Shown here piece after piece: positions 33,690 through 47,408 of a stretch of DNA of 64,000 bases. Made by a program: the position numbers and the translations under genes. The stretch is taken from assembly GCA_916613615.1 (NCBI GenBank), contig OU744732.1, positions 51,792,227 through 51,856,226 of the forward strand, in the 5' to 3' direction. Position 1 is the stretch's first letter, and every line of letters starts with the position of its first letter. Below the pieces are notes generated by a model that saw only the letters and a program-made list of their open reading frames with translations, did not search any database and was not told where the DNA came from. Source of the DNA: Steromphala cineraria (lineage: Eukaryota > Mollusca > Gastropoda > Trochida > Trochidae).

Positions 33690-35335
33690 GAAAATGTCAA
33701 CGATATGAATCTTCATGAAGTGGTCCTGGATTATATGCAAACAAGTTGACAAATAATCGCATTTTATATTTATCAACCTGCTTTTGAATTTTTGTTGTAA
33801 TATAAAACATTTACACATGTCAGTTTGATGACAGCATGTCGGGTTTAATAGGTTATTTATCCCAAAGCAAGTTAAGTGTACCAATTTGGTTGATGAGGAA
33901 ATTAAATAAAGTTATTTATAGGCAAAAGTTGCTTGCCTAAAGAAAGGAATGTATGCAATTCCATTCCTTCAAATAAATTCGTTATAGTCATTTTCAAAGG
34001 TTGCTATGGATTCACAAGACACATTAAGAGCCCAGTGAAATTGCATATCTTCAACCATATTACAACGCATATATATGTGTGTTTCTCAGCCTTATAAGAA
34101 GGTAGCATCAGGTGAATGCAGCCATTGTTATGTAATACGTGGATATGTATCGAATGTTCAATTGTAAATTATATACATGAGATATGTATTGAACTGTTCA
34201 AGTAAATGAGAATATGATCTAGATATTCAATTAACAACCTTTAGCGACACACACACATAAGAAACTTCCACATCATAAAATTTGAAGATAAAACTATGAA
34301 ATTACAAGGCTAATGACTTCTGTTTCCATCAATGCTTTATTTCCCCTCACATTCTTAGTAGAATTTGTCTTTGCATGTCAAAGTCGTGTCACACTTTCGT
34401 AAACATATTCTTTTCAAATTTTAAACAAACTTACATGAGCCAAACCTCAGATACAAAAACGCTTAAATGCATGTATTCAAAAATTTATGTAACAATAGTG
34501 ACTAATTAAACATTTTCTGAATTGCTAAGGCTGATAATCAAATTTACAATAAATGAAATCCTTCCAATTTTATCAAAAGGTCTGTTGCAAAATAAATACC
34601 TTTCTGGCATCCACCAGAAACAAACAAATAACAAAAAAATCACTATAGATCTACAAAGTCTTTAGCTTGCCAACTTCCAATTTTTCAAAAAAATCATGAT
34701 GATATAATTACGATTCCAATAGTCGTGATTGAAAATAAGGATTGGATAGACGGCCTAAGCACTTCATACACTTCAGATGAAACAAAACGCTCAGATGAAA
34801 TGCAACTTTTTCTGCTTGTAGACATGCCATTAACAACAGGTTACACTCCATACTCAATATAACACCGTTTCTTGTCAAAAGCGAAACAGTTTTCAATCCT
34901 CTATAAGCATCACTCCTTATAGGTTATATTAAGTATAACCTTTTGTCAACAGGGCAATGATCAGTGTAGACGTTTGACTTCGGACAAATTAAAACAATTA
35001 ATTAGTACAGTTCCAACAAAACTCTTTCCACAATCATGTGAATGCTGGTCGTACAATGCATGAAAGCTTTATTTCATGAGAGATTGTATGTTGCTTGACA
35101 GCCAATAAGTTATCACCTCTCAGTGAACACAGTGTAAACCGTGGGTAATCCTCTGACGTGTGATCAGATCAACATGCATGCTGGGATAAACTTGTAATTT
35201 CGGAAAGAATATATGAATCCATATACTATATGCTGTGAAAAAAAGACGTCACAATGATGATTTAGTATTTTTCATTTAATATAACTGTATAAAAGACAGC
35301 CTCATTCTGCCAAATTATTCACTTTCCAAGAACCA

Positions 35336-35739
35336 ATGATGAATACTCTAACAATCGTTGCCCTTGTAGCTATGGGTAAGTAGCATGCTCTTTGAGGAAT
35401 GTAGAGGAATTAAATTCATATACAAAAGCTTTAATTTCAATAGGTTTGAGTTCATTATAACTGTAATTTTTTCATACTGAGTGTTCACATTTGAGTTTAG
35501 TCACAGCCTCTGCATTTCAATTTCATTTTTCAGTCTGCCTGGCCGTTTTCATCCAGACTGAGGCGCATGGTCATCACAGACACGGCCATCATGGTCATCA
35601 CGGGCACAGACACGGCCATCATGGACATAGACATGGACACCATGGACATAGACATGGCCACCATGGACACAGGCACGGGCATCGTCATGGTCATCACGGT
35701 CATCATGGTCATGGACACCATGGCCATCATCATGGCTGA
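35336..35739 (+). CDS. His/Gly/Arg peptide gene, array copy 8
   Basis: Exons 35336-35375 and 35534-35739; 81 aa, same protein as copies 6 and 7, AATAAT at 35802-35807. This is the last of the block of four adjacent copies (5-8) of this subtype. Confidence 0.93.
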
Positions 35740-37385
35740 GAAAATGTCAACGATATGAATCTTCATGAAGTGGTCCTGGATTATATGCAAACAAGTTGAC
35801 AAATAATCGCATTTTATATTTATCAACCTGCTTTTGAATTTTTGTTGTAATATAAAACATTTACACATGTCAGTTTGATGACAGCATGTCGGGTTTAATA
35901 GGTTATTTATCCCAAAGCAAGTTAAGTGTACCAATTTGGTTGATGAGGAAATTAAATAAAGTTATTTATAGGCAAAAGTTGCTTGCCTAAAGAAAGGAAT
36001 GTATGCAATTCCATTCCTTCAAATAAATTCGTTATAGTCATTTTCAAAGGTTGCTATGGATTCACAAGACACATTAAGAGCCCAGTGAAATTGCATATCT
36101 TCAACCATATTACAACGCATATATATGTGTGTTTCTCAGCCTTATAAGAAGGTAGCATCAGGTGAATGCAGCCATTGTTATGTAATACGTGGATATGTAT
36201 CGAATGTTCAATTGTAAATTATATACATGAGATATGTATTGAACTGTTCAAGTAAATGAGAATATGATCTAGATATTCAATTAACAACCTTTAGCGACAC
36301 ACACACATAAGAAACTTCCACATCATAAAATTTGAAGATAAAACTATGAAATTACAATGCTAATGACTTCTGTTTCCATCAATGCTTTATTTCCCCTCAC
36401 ATTCTTAGTAGAATTTGTCTTTGCATGTCAAAGTCGTGTCACACTTTCGTAAACATATTCTTTTCAAATTTTAAACAAACTTACATGAGCCAAACCTCAG
36501 ATACAAAAACGCTTAAATGCATATATTTAAAAATTTATGTAACAATAGTGACTAATTAAACATTTTCTGAATTGCTAAGGCTGATAATCAAATTTACAAT
36601 AAATGAAATCCTTCCAATTTTATCAAAAGGTCTGTTGCAAAATAAATACCTTTCTGGCATCCACCAGAAACAAACAAATAACAAAAAAATCACTATGGAT
36701 CTACAAAGTCTTTAGCTTGCCAACTTCCAATTTTTCAAAAAAATCATGATGATATAATTACGATTCCAATAGTCGTGATTGAAAATAAGGATTGGATAGA
36801 CGGCCTAAGCACTTCATACACTTCAGATGAAACAAAACGCTCAGATGAAATGCAACTTTTTCTGCTTGTAGACATGCCATTAACAACAGGTTACACTCCA
36901 TACTCAATATAACACCGTTTCTTGTCAAAAGCGAAACAGTTTTCAATCCTCTATACGCATCACTCCTTATAGGTTATATTAAGTATAACCTTTTGTCAAC
37001 AGGGCAATGATCAGTGTAGACGTTTGACTTCGGACAAATTAAAACAATTAATTAGTACAGTTCCAACAAAACTCTTTCCACAATCATGTGAATGCTGGTC
37101 GTACAATGCATGAAAGCTTTATTTCATTAGATATTGTATGTTGCTGGACAGCCAATAAGTTGTCACCTCTCAGTGAACACAGTGTAAACCGTGGGTAATC
37201 CTCTGACGTGTGATCAGATCAACATGCATGCTGGGATAAACTTGTAATTTCGGAAAGAATATATGAATCCATATACTATATGCTGTGAAAAAAAGACGTC
37301 ACAATGATGATTTAGTATTTTTCATTTAATATTACTGTATAAAAGACAGCCTCATTCTGCCAAATTATTCACTTTCCAAGAACCA

Positions 37386-37789
37386 ATGATGAATACTCTA
37401 ACAATCGTTGCCCTTGTAGCTATGGGTAAGTAGCATGCTCTTAATGGAATGTAGAGGAATTAAATTCATAAACAAAAGCTTTAATGTCAATATGTTTGAG
37501 TTCATTATAACTGTAAATTTTTCATACTCAGTGTTTACATTTGAGTTTACAAACAGCCTCTGCATTTCAATTTCATTTTTCAGTCTGCCTGGCCGTTTTC
37601 ACCCAGACTGAGGCGCATGGTCATCACAGACACGGCCATCATGGTCATCACGGGCACAGACACGGACATCATGGACATAGACATGGACACCATGGACATA
37701 GACGTGGCCACCATGGACACAGGCACGGGCATCGTCATGGTCATCACGGTCATCATGGTCATGGACACCATGGCCATCATCATGGCTGA
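37386..37789 (+). CDS. His/Gly/Arg peptide gene, array copy 9
   Basis: Exons 37386-37425 and 37584-37789; 81 aa. First copy of the subtype with TTAATGGAATG in the intron start and ATTACTGTATAAAAG in the promoter. One His is replaced by Arg (HRRGHHG, CAT to CGT), and the signal end is LAVFTQTEA. Normal AATAAA. Twin of copy 10. Confidence 0.93.
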
Positions 37790-39435
37790 GAAAATGTCAA
37801 TGACATGAATCTTCATGAAGTGGTCCTGGATTATATGCAAACAAGTTGACAAATAAACGCATTTCATATTTATAAACCTGCTTTTGAATTGTTGTTGTAA
37901 TATAAAACATTTACACATGTCAATTTGATGACAGCATGTCAGGTTTAATAGGTTATTTATCCCAAAGCAAGTTAAGTGTATCAATTTGGTTGATGAGGAA
38001 ATTACATAAAGTTATTTATAGGCAAACGTTGCTTGCCTAAAGAAAGGAATGGATGTAATTCCATTCCTTCAAATAAATTCGTTATAATCATTTTCAAACG
38101 TTGTTACAGATTCACAAGACACATTAAGAGCCCAGTGAAATTGCATATCTTCAACCATATTTCAACGCATATATATGTGTGTTTCTCAGCCTTATAAGAA
38201 GGTAGCATCAGGTGAATGCAGCCATTGTTATGTAATACGTGGATATGTATCGAATGTTCAATTGTAAATGATATACATGAGATATGTATTGAACTGTTCA
38301 AGTAAATGAGAATATGATCTAGATTTTCAATTAACAACCTTTAGCGACACACACACATAAGAAACTTCCACATCATAAAATGTGAAGTTAAAACTATGAA
38401 ATTACAATGCTAATGACTTCTGTTTCCATCAATGCTTTATTTCCCCTCACATTCTTAGTAGAATTTGTCTTTGCATGTCAAAGTCGTGTCACACTTTCGT
38501 AAACATATTCTTTTCAAATTTTAAACAAACTTACATGAGCCAAACCTCAGATACAAAAACGCTTAAATGCATATATTCAAAAATTTATGTAACAATAGTG
38601 ACTAATTAAACATTTTCTGAATTGCTAAGGCTGATAATAAAATTTACAATAAATGAAATCCTTCCAATTTTATCAAAAGGTCTGTTGCAAAATAAATACC
38701 TTTCTGGCATCCACCAGAAACAAACAAATAACAAAAAAATCACTATAGATCTACAAAGTCTTTAGCTTGCCAACTTCCAATTTTTCAAAAAAATCATGAT
38801 GATATAATTACGATTCCAATAGTCGTGATTGAAAATAAGGATTGGATAGACGGCCTAAGCACTTCATACACTTCAGATGAAACAAAACGCTCAGATGAAA
38901 TGAAACTTTTTCTGCTTGTAGACATGCCATTAACAACAGGTTACACTCCATACTCAATATAACACCGTTTCTTGTCAAAAGCGAAACAGTTTTCAATCCT
39001 CTATACGCATCACTCCTTATAGGTTATATTAAGTATAACCTTTTGTCAACAGGGCAATGATCAGTGTAGACGTTTGACTTCGGACAAATTAAAACAATTA
39101 ATTAGTACAGTTCCAACAAAACTCTTTCCACAATCATGTGAATGCTGGTCGTACAATGCATGAAAGCTTTATTTCATTAGATATTGTATGTTGCTGGACA
39201 GCCAATAAGTTGTCACCTCTCTGTGAACACAGTGTAAACCGTGGGTAATCCTCTGACGTGTGATCAGATCAACATGCATGCTGGGATAAACTTGTAATTT
39301 CGGAAAGAATATATGAATCCATATACTATATGCTGTGAAAAAAAGACGTCACAATGATGATTTAGTATTTTTCATTTAATATTACTGTATAAAAGACAGC
39401 CTCATTCTGCCAAATTATTCACTTTCCAAGAACCA

Positions 39436-39839
39436 ATGATGAATACTCTAACAATCGTTGCCCTTGTAGCTATGGGTAAGTAGCATGCTCTTAATGGAAT
39501 GTAGAGGAATTAAATTCATAAACAAAAGCTTTAATGTCAATATGTTTGAGTTCATTATAACTGTAAATTTTTCATACTCAGTGTTTACATTTGAGTTTAC
39601 AAACAGCCTCTGCATTTCAATTTCATTTTTCAGTCTGCCTGGCCGTTTTCACCCAGACTGAGGCGCATGGTCATCACAGACACGGCCATCATGGTCATCA
39701 CGGGCACAGACACGGACATCATGGACATAGACATGGACACCATGGACATAGACGTGGCCACCATGGACACAGGCACGGGCATCGTCATGGTCATCACGGT
39801 CATCATGGTCATGGACACCATGGCCATCATCATGGCTGA
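39436..39839 (+). CDS. His/Gly/Arg peptide gene, array copy 10
   Basis: Exons 39436-39475 and 39634-39839; 81 aa, identical protein to copy 9 including HRRGHHG. I could find only a couple of single-base differences over the whole 2050-bp repeat, so this is a very recent tandem duplicate, or an assembly duplication. Confidence 0.93.
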
Positions 39840-41485
39840 GAAAATGTCAATGACATGAATCTTCATGAAGTGGTCCTGGATTATATGCAAACAAGTTGAC
39901 AAATAAACGCATTTCATATTTATAAACCTGCTTTTGAATTGTTGTTGTAATATAAAACATTTACACATGTCAATTTGATGACAGCATGTCAGGTTTAATA
40001 GGTTATTTATCCCAAAGCAAGTTAAGTGTATCAATTTGGTTGATGAGGAAATTACATAAAGTTATTTATAGGCAAACGTTGCTTGCCTAAAGAAAGGAAT
40101 GGATGTAATTCCATTCCTTCAAATAAATTCGTTATAATCATTTTCAAACGTTGTTACAGATTCACAAGACACATTAAGAGCCCAGTGAAATTGCATATCT
40201 TCAACCATATTTCAACGCATATATATGTGTGTTTCTCAGCCTTATAAGAAGGTAGCATCAGGTGAATGCAGCCATTGTTATGTAATACGTGGATATGTAT
40301 CGAATGTTCAATTGTAAATGATATACATGAGATATGTATTGAACTGTTCAAGTAAATGAGAATATGATCTAGATTTTCAATTAACAACCTTTAGCGACAC
40401 ACACACATAAGAAACTTCCACATCATAAAATGTGAAGTTAAAACTATGAAATTACAATGCTAATGACTTCTGTTTCCATCAATGCTTTATTTCCCCTCAC
40501 ATTCTTAGTAGAATTTGTCTTTGCATGTCAAAGTCGTGTCACACTTTCGTAAACATATTCTTTTCAAATTTTAAACAAACTTACATGAGCCAAACCTCAG
40601 ATACAAAAACGCTTAAATGCATATATTCAAAAATTTATGTAACAATAGTGACTAATTAAACATTTTCTGAATTGCTAAGGCTGATAATAAAATTTACAAT
40701 AAATGAAATCCTTCCAATTTTATCAAAAGGTCTGTTGCAAAATAAATACCTTTCTGGCATCCACCAGAAACAAGCAAATAACAAAAAAATCACTATAGAT
40801 CTACAAAGTCTTTAGCTTGCCAACTTCCAATTTTTCAAAAAAATCATGATGATATAATTACGATTCCAATAGTCGTGATTGAAAATAAGGATTGGATAGA
40901 CGGCCTAAGCACTTCATACACTTCAGATGAAACAAAACGCTCAGATGAAATGAAACTTTTTCTGCTTGTAGACATGCCATTAACAACAGGTTACACTCCA
41001 TACTCAATATAACACCGTTTCTTGTCAAAAGCGAAACAGTTTTCAATCCTCTATACGCATCACTCCTTATAGGTTATATTAAGTATAACCTTTTGTCAAC
41101 AGGGCAATGATCAGTGTAGACGTTTGACTTCGGACAAATTAAAACAATTAATTAGTACAGTTCCAACAAAACTCTTTCCACAATCATGTGAATGCTGGTC
41201 GTACAATGCATGAAAGCTTTATTTCATGAGAGATTGTATGTTGCTGGACAGCCAATAAGTTGTCACCTCTCAGTGAACACAGTGTAAACCGTGGGTAATC
41301 CTCTGACGTGTGATCAGATCAACATGCATGCTGGGATAAACTTGTAATTTCGGAAAGAATATATGAATCCATATACTATATGCTGTGAAAAAAAGACGTC
41401 ACAATGATGATTTAGTATTTTTCATTTAATATAACTGTATAAAAGACAGCCTCATTCTGCCAAATTATTCACTTTCCAAGAACCA

Positions 41486-41889
41486 ATGATGAATACTCTA
41501 ACAATCGTTGCCCTTGTAGCTATGGGTAAGTAGCATGCTCTTTGAGGAATGTAGAGGAATTAAATTCATATACAAAAGCTTTAATTTCAATAGGTTTGAG
41601 TTCATTATAACTGTAATTTTTTCATACTGAGTGTTCACATTTGAGTTTAGTCACAGCCTCTGCATTTCAATTTCATTTTTCAGTCTGCCTGGCCGTTTTC
41701 ATCCAGACTGAGGCGCATGGTCATCACCGACACGGCCATCATGGTCATCACGGGCACAGACACGGCCATCATGGACATAGACATGGACACCATGGACATA
41801 GACATGGCCACCATGGACACAGGCACGGGCATCGTCATGGTCATCATGGTCATCATGGTCATGGACACCATGGCCATCATCATGGCTGA
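41486..41889 (+). CDS. His/Gly/Arg peptide gene, array copy 11 (out-of-place subtype)
   Basis: Exons 41486-41525 and 41684-41889; 81 aa with the copy-6 protein (LAVFIQTEA). It has the copy-6 intron (GTCACAGCCTC) and the AATAAT hexamer (41952-41957), yet lies between copies 10 and 12 of the other subtype. Synonymous or silent changes (CACCGACAC; GGTCATCATGG) set it apart from copies 6-8. Confidence 0.93.
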
Positions 41890-43535
41890 GAAAATGTCAA
41901 CGATATGAATCTTCATGAAGTGGTCCTGGATTATATGCAAACAAGTTGACAAATAATCGCATTTTATATTTATCAACCTGCTTTTGAATTTTTGTTGTAA
42001 TATAAAACATTTACACATGTCAGTTTGATGACAGCATGTCGGGTTTAATAGGTTATTTATCCCAAAGCAAGTTAAGTGTACCAATTTGGTTGATGAGGAA
42101 ATTAAATAAAGTTATTTATAGGCAAAAGTTGCTTGCCTAAAGAAAGGAATGTATGCAATTCCATTCCTTCAAATAAATTCGTTATAGTCATTTTCAAAGG
42201 TTGCTATGGATTCACAAGACACATTAAGAGCCCAGTGAAATTGCATATCTTCAACCATATTACAACGCATATATATGTGTGTTTCTCAGCCTTATAAGAA
42301 GGTAGCATCAGGTGAATGCAGCCATTGTTATGTAATACGTGGATATGTATCGAATGTTCAATTGTAAATTATATACATGAGATATGTATTGAACTGTTCA
42401 AGTAAATGAGAATATGATCTAGATATTCAATTAACAACCTTTAGCGACACACACACATAAGAAACTTCCACATCATAAAATTTGAAGATAAAACTATGAA
42501 ATTACAATGCTAATGACTTCTGTTTCCATCAATGCTTTATTTCCCCTCACATTCTTAGTAGAATTTGTCTTTGCATGTCAAAGTCGTGTCACACTTTCGT
42601 AAACATATTCTTTTCAAATTTTAAACAAACTTACATGAGCCAAACCTCAGATACAAAAACGCTTAAATGCATATATTCAAAAATTTATGTAACAATAGTG
42701 ACTAATTAAACATTTTCTGAATTGCTAAGGCTGATAATCAAATTTACAATAAATGAAATCCTTCCAATTTTATCAAAAGGTCTGTTGCAAAATAAATACC
42801 TTTCTGGCATCCACCAGAAACAAACAAATAACAAAAAAATCACTATGGATCTACAAAGTCTTTAGCTTGCCAACTTCCAATTTTTCAAAAAAATCATGAT
42901 GATATAATTACGATTCCAATAGTCGTGATTGAAAATAAGGATTGGATAGACGGCCTAAGCACTTCATACACTTCAGATGAAACAAAACGCTCAGATGAAA
43001 TGCAACTTTTTCTGCTTGTAGACATGCCATTAACAACAGGTTACACTCCATACTTAATATAACACCGTTTCTTGTCAAAAGCGAAACAGTTTTCAATCCT
43101 CTATACGCATCACTCCTTATAGGTTATATTAAGTATAACCTTTTGTCAACAGGGCAATGATCAGTGTAGACGTTTGACTTCGGACAAATTAAAACAATTA
43201 ATTAGTACAGTTCCAATAAAACTCTTTCCACAATCATGTGAATGCTGGTCGTACAATGCATGAAAGCTTTATTTCATTAGATATTGTATGTTGCTGGACA
43301 GCCAATAAGTTGTCACCTCTCAGTGAACACAGTGTAAACCGTGGGTAATCCTCTGACGTGTGATCAGATCAACATGCATGCTGGGATAAACTTGTAATTT
43401 CGGAAAGAATATATGAATCCATATACTATATGCTGTGAAAAAAAGACGTCACAATGATGATTTAGTATTTTTCATTTAATATTACTGTATAAAAGACAGC
43501 CTCATTCTGCCAAATTATTCACTTTCCAAGAACCA

Positions 43536-43939
43536 ATGATGAATACTCTAACAATCGTTGCCCTTGTAGCTATGGGTAAGTAGCATGCTCTTAATGGAAT
43601 GTAGAGGAATTAAATTCATAAACAAAAGCTTTAATGTCAATATGATTGAGTTCATTATAACTGTAAATTTTTCATACTCAGTGTTTACATTTGAGTTTAC
43701 AAACAGCCTCTGCATTTCAATTTCATTTTTCAGTCTGCCTGGCCGTTTTCACCCAGACTGAGGCGCATGGTCATCACAGACACGGCCATCATGGTCATCA
43801 CGGGCACAGACACGGACATCATGGACATAGACATGGACACCATGGACATAGACGTGGCCACCATGGACACAGGCACGGGCATCGTCATGGTCATCACGGT
43901 CATCATGGTCATGGACACCATGGCCATCATCATGGCTGA
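43536..43939 (+). CDS. His/Gly/Arg peptide gene, array copy 12
   Basis: Exons 43536-43575 and 43734-43939; 81 aa, identical protein to copies 9 and 10 (HRRGHHG). The intron has TATGATTGAG instead of TATGTTTGAG. Normal AATAAA. Confidence 0.93.
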
Positions 43940-45585
43940 GAAAATGTCAATGACATGAATCTTCATGAAGTGGTCCTGGATTATATGCAAACAAGTTGAC
44001 AAATAAACGCATTTCATATTTATAAACCTGCTTTTGAATTGTTGTTGTAATATAAAACATTTACACATGTCAATTTGATGACAGCATGTCAGGTTTAATA
44101 GGTTATTTATCCCAAAGCAAGTTAAGTGTATCAATTTGGTTGATGAGGAAATTACATAAAGTTATTTATAGGCAAACGTTGCTTGCCTAAAGAAAGGAAT
44201 GGATGTAATTCCATTCCTTCAAATAAATTCGTTATAATCATTTTCAAACGTTGTTACAGATTCACAAGACACATTAAGAGCCCAGTGAAATTGCATATCT
44301 TCAACCATATTTCAACGCATATATATGTGTGTTTCTCAGCCTTATAAGAAGGTAGCATCAGGTGAATGCAGCCATTGTTATGTAATACGTGGATATGTAT
44401 CGAATGTTCAATTGTAAATGATATACATGAGATATGTATTGAACTGTTCAAGTAAATGAGAATATGATCTAGATTTTCAATTAACAACCTTTAGCGACAC
44501 ACACACATAAGAAACTTCCACATCATAAAATGTGAAGTTAAAACTATGAAATTACAATGCTAATGACTTCTGTTTCCATCAATGCTTTATTTCCCCTCAC
44601 ATTCTTAGTAGAATTTGTCTTTGCATGTCAAAGTCGTGTCACACTTTCGTAAACATATTCTTTTCAAATTTTAAACAAACTTACATGAGCCAAACCTCAG
44701 ATACAAAAACGCTTAAATGCATATATTCAAAAATTTATGTAACAATAGTGACTAATTAAACATTTTCTGAATTGCTAAGGCTGATAATCAAATTTACAAT
44801 AAATGAATTCCTTCCAATTTTATCAAAAGGTCTGTTGCAAAATAAATACCTTTCTGGCATCCACCAGAAACAAATAAATAACAAAAAAATCACTATGGAT
44901 CTACAAAGTCTTTAGCTTGCCAACTTCCAATTTTTCAAAAAAATCATGATGATATGATTACGATTCCAATAGTCGTGATTGAAAATAAGGATTGGATAGA
45001 CGGCCTAAGCACTTCATACACTTCAGATGAAACAAAACGCTCAGATGAAATGAAACTGTTTCTGTTTGTAGACATGCCATTAACAACAGGTTACACTCCA
45101 TACTCAATATAACACCGTTTCTTGTCAAAAGCGAAACAGTTTTCAATCTTCTATACGCATCACTCCTTATAGGTTATATTAAGTATAACCTTTTGTCAAC
45201 AGGGCAATGATCAGTGTAGACGTTTGACTTCGGACAAATTAAAACAATTAATTAGTACAGTTCCAATAAAACTCTTTCCACAATCATGTGAATGCTGGTC
45301 GTACAATGCATGAAAGCTTTATTTCATGAGAGATTGTATGTTGCTGGACAGCCAATAAGATGTCACCTCTCAGTGAACACAGTGTAAAACGTGGGTAATC
45401 CTCTGACGTGTGATCAGATCAACATGCATGCTGGGATAAACTTGTAATTTCGGAAAGAATATATGAATCCATATACTATATGCTGTGAAAAAAAGACGTC
45501 ACAATGATGATTTAGTATTTTTCATTTAATATTACTGTATAAAAGACAGCCTCATTCTGCCAAATTAATCACTTTCCAAGAACCA

Positions 45586-45980
45586 ATGATGAATACTCTA
45601 ACAATCGTTGCCCTTGTAGCTATGGGTAAGTAGCATGCTCTTAATGGAATGTAGAGGAATTAAATTCATAAACAAAAGCTTTAATGTCAATATGTTTGAG
45701 TTCATTATAACTGTAAATTTTTCATACTCAGTGTTTACATTTGAGTTTACAAACAGCCTCTGCATTTCAATTTCATTTTTCAGTCTGCCTGGCCGTTTTC
45801 ACCCAGACTGAGGCGCATGGTCATCACAGACACGGCCATCATGGTCATCACGGGCACAGACACGGACATCATGGACATAGACATGGACACCATGGACATA
45901 GACATGGCCACCATGGACACAGGCACGGGCATCGTCATGGTCATCATGGTCATGGACACCATGGCCATCATCATGGCTGA
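45586..45980 (+). CDS. His/Gly/Arg peptide gene, array copy 13
   Basis: Exons 45586-45625 and 45784-45980; 78 aa. The mature peptide is three residues short (one HHG block deleted near the C-terminus) and keeps His at the position that is Arg in copies 9, 10 and 12. AATAAA at 46043-46048. The DIRS-like element interrupts the spacer 1.25 kb downstream and does not touch the gene. Confidence 0.92.
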
Positions 45981-47229
45981 AAAAATGTCAACGATATGAA
46001 TCTTCATGAAGTGGTCCTGGATTATATGCAAACAAGTTGACAAATAAACGCATTTCATATTTATAAACCTGCTTTTGAATTCTTGTTGTAATAATTATAA
46101 AACATTTACACAAGTCAATTTGATGACAGCATGTCAGGTTTAATAGGTTAGTTATCCCAAAGCAAGTTAAGTGTATCAATTTGGTTGATGAGGAAATTAC
46201 ATAAAGTTATTTATAGGCAAACGTTGCTTGCCTAAAGAAAGGAATGGATGTAATTCCATTCCTTCAAATAAATTCGTTATAATCATTTTCAAACGTTGTT
46301 ACAGATTCACACGACACATTAAGAGCCCAGTGAAATTGCATATCTTCAACCATATAACAACGCATATATATGTGTGTTTCTCAGCCTTATAAGAAGGTAG
46401 CATCAGGTGAATGCAGCCATTGTTATGTAATACTTGGATATGTATCGAATGTTCAATTGTAAATGATATACATGAGATATGTATTGAACTGTTCAAGTAA
46501 ATGAGAATATGATCTAGATTTTCAATTAACAACCTTTAGCGACACACACACATAAGAAACTTCCACATCATAAAATGTGAAGATAAAACTATGAAATTAC
46601 AATCACAATGCTAATGACTTCTGTTTCCATCAATGCTTTATTTCCCCTCACATTCTTAGTAGAATTTGTCTTTGCATGTCAAAGTCGTGTCACACTTTCG
46701 TAAACATATTCTTTTCAAATTTTAAACAAACTTACATGAGCCAAACCTCAGATACAAAAACGCTTAAATGCATATATTCAAAAATTTATGTAACAATAGT
46801 GACTAATTAAACATTTCCTGAATTGCTAAGGCTGATAATAAAATTTACAATAAATGAATTCCTTCCAATTTTATCAAAAGGTCTGTTGCAAAATAAATAC
46901 CTTTCTGGCATCCACCAGAAACAAATAAATAACAAAAAAATCACTATGGATCTACAAAGTCTTTAGCTTGCCAACTTCCAATTTTTCAAAAAAATCATGA
47001 TGATATAATTACGATTCCAATAGTCGTGATTGAAATAAGGATTGGATAGACGGCCTAAGCACTTCATACACTTCAGATGAAACAAAACGCTCAGATGAAA
47101 TGAAACTGTTTCTGTTTGTAGACATGCCATTAACAACAGGTTACACTCCATACTCAATATAACACCGTTTCTTGTCAAAAGCGAAACAGTTTTAAATCTT
47201 CTATACGCATCACTCCTTATAGGTTATAT

Positions 47230-47383
47230 ATATATTTACGAATAAGTGGTTGTATTTGGGTTCGAGAGTATGCAGTGCAGGTGAACTGAGCCCGTGCAGA
47301 AAGTCACGTGTTCGGTTAGTATAAAGGGGCGGGATGCACGTGCAACAGGCACTTGAGATTCACGACTGACGGGGCAGGACTGC
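47230..47383 (+). repeat. Terminal repeat A1, with element promoter
   Basis: A 154-bp left end beginning ATATATTTACGAATAAGTGG. It contains GTATAAAGGGGCGGG, a likely TATA box plus GC box, about 80 nt before the gag ATG at 47409. It is repeated as A2 at 51386-51539; single differences include TTCGAGAG against TTCGCGAG and CACGTG against CACATG. Confidence 0.88.
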
Positions 47384-47408
47384 TGTTGCGCGTCTCGGCT
47401 GATACAAC

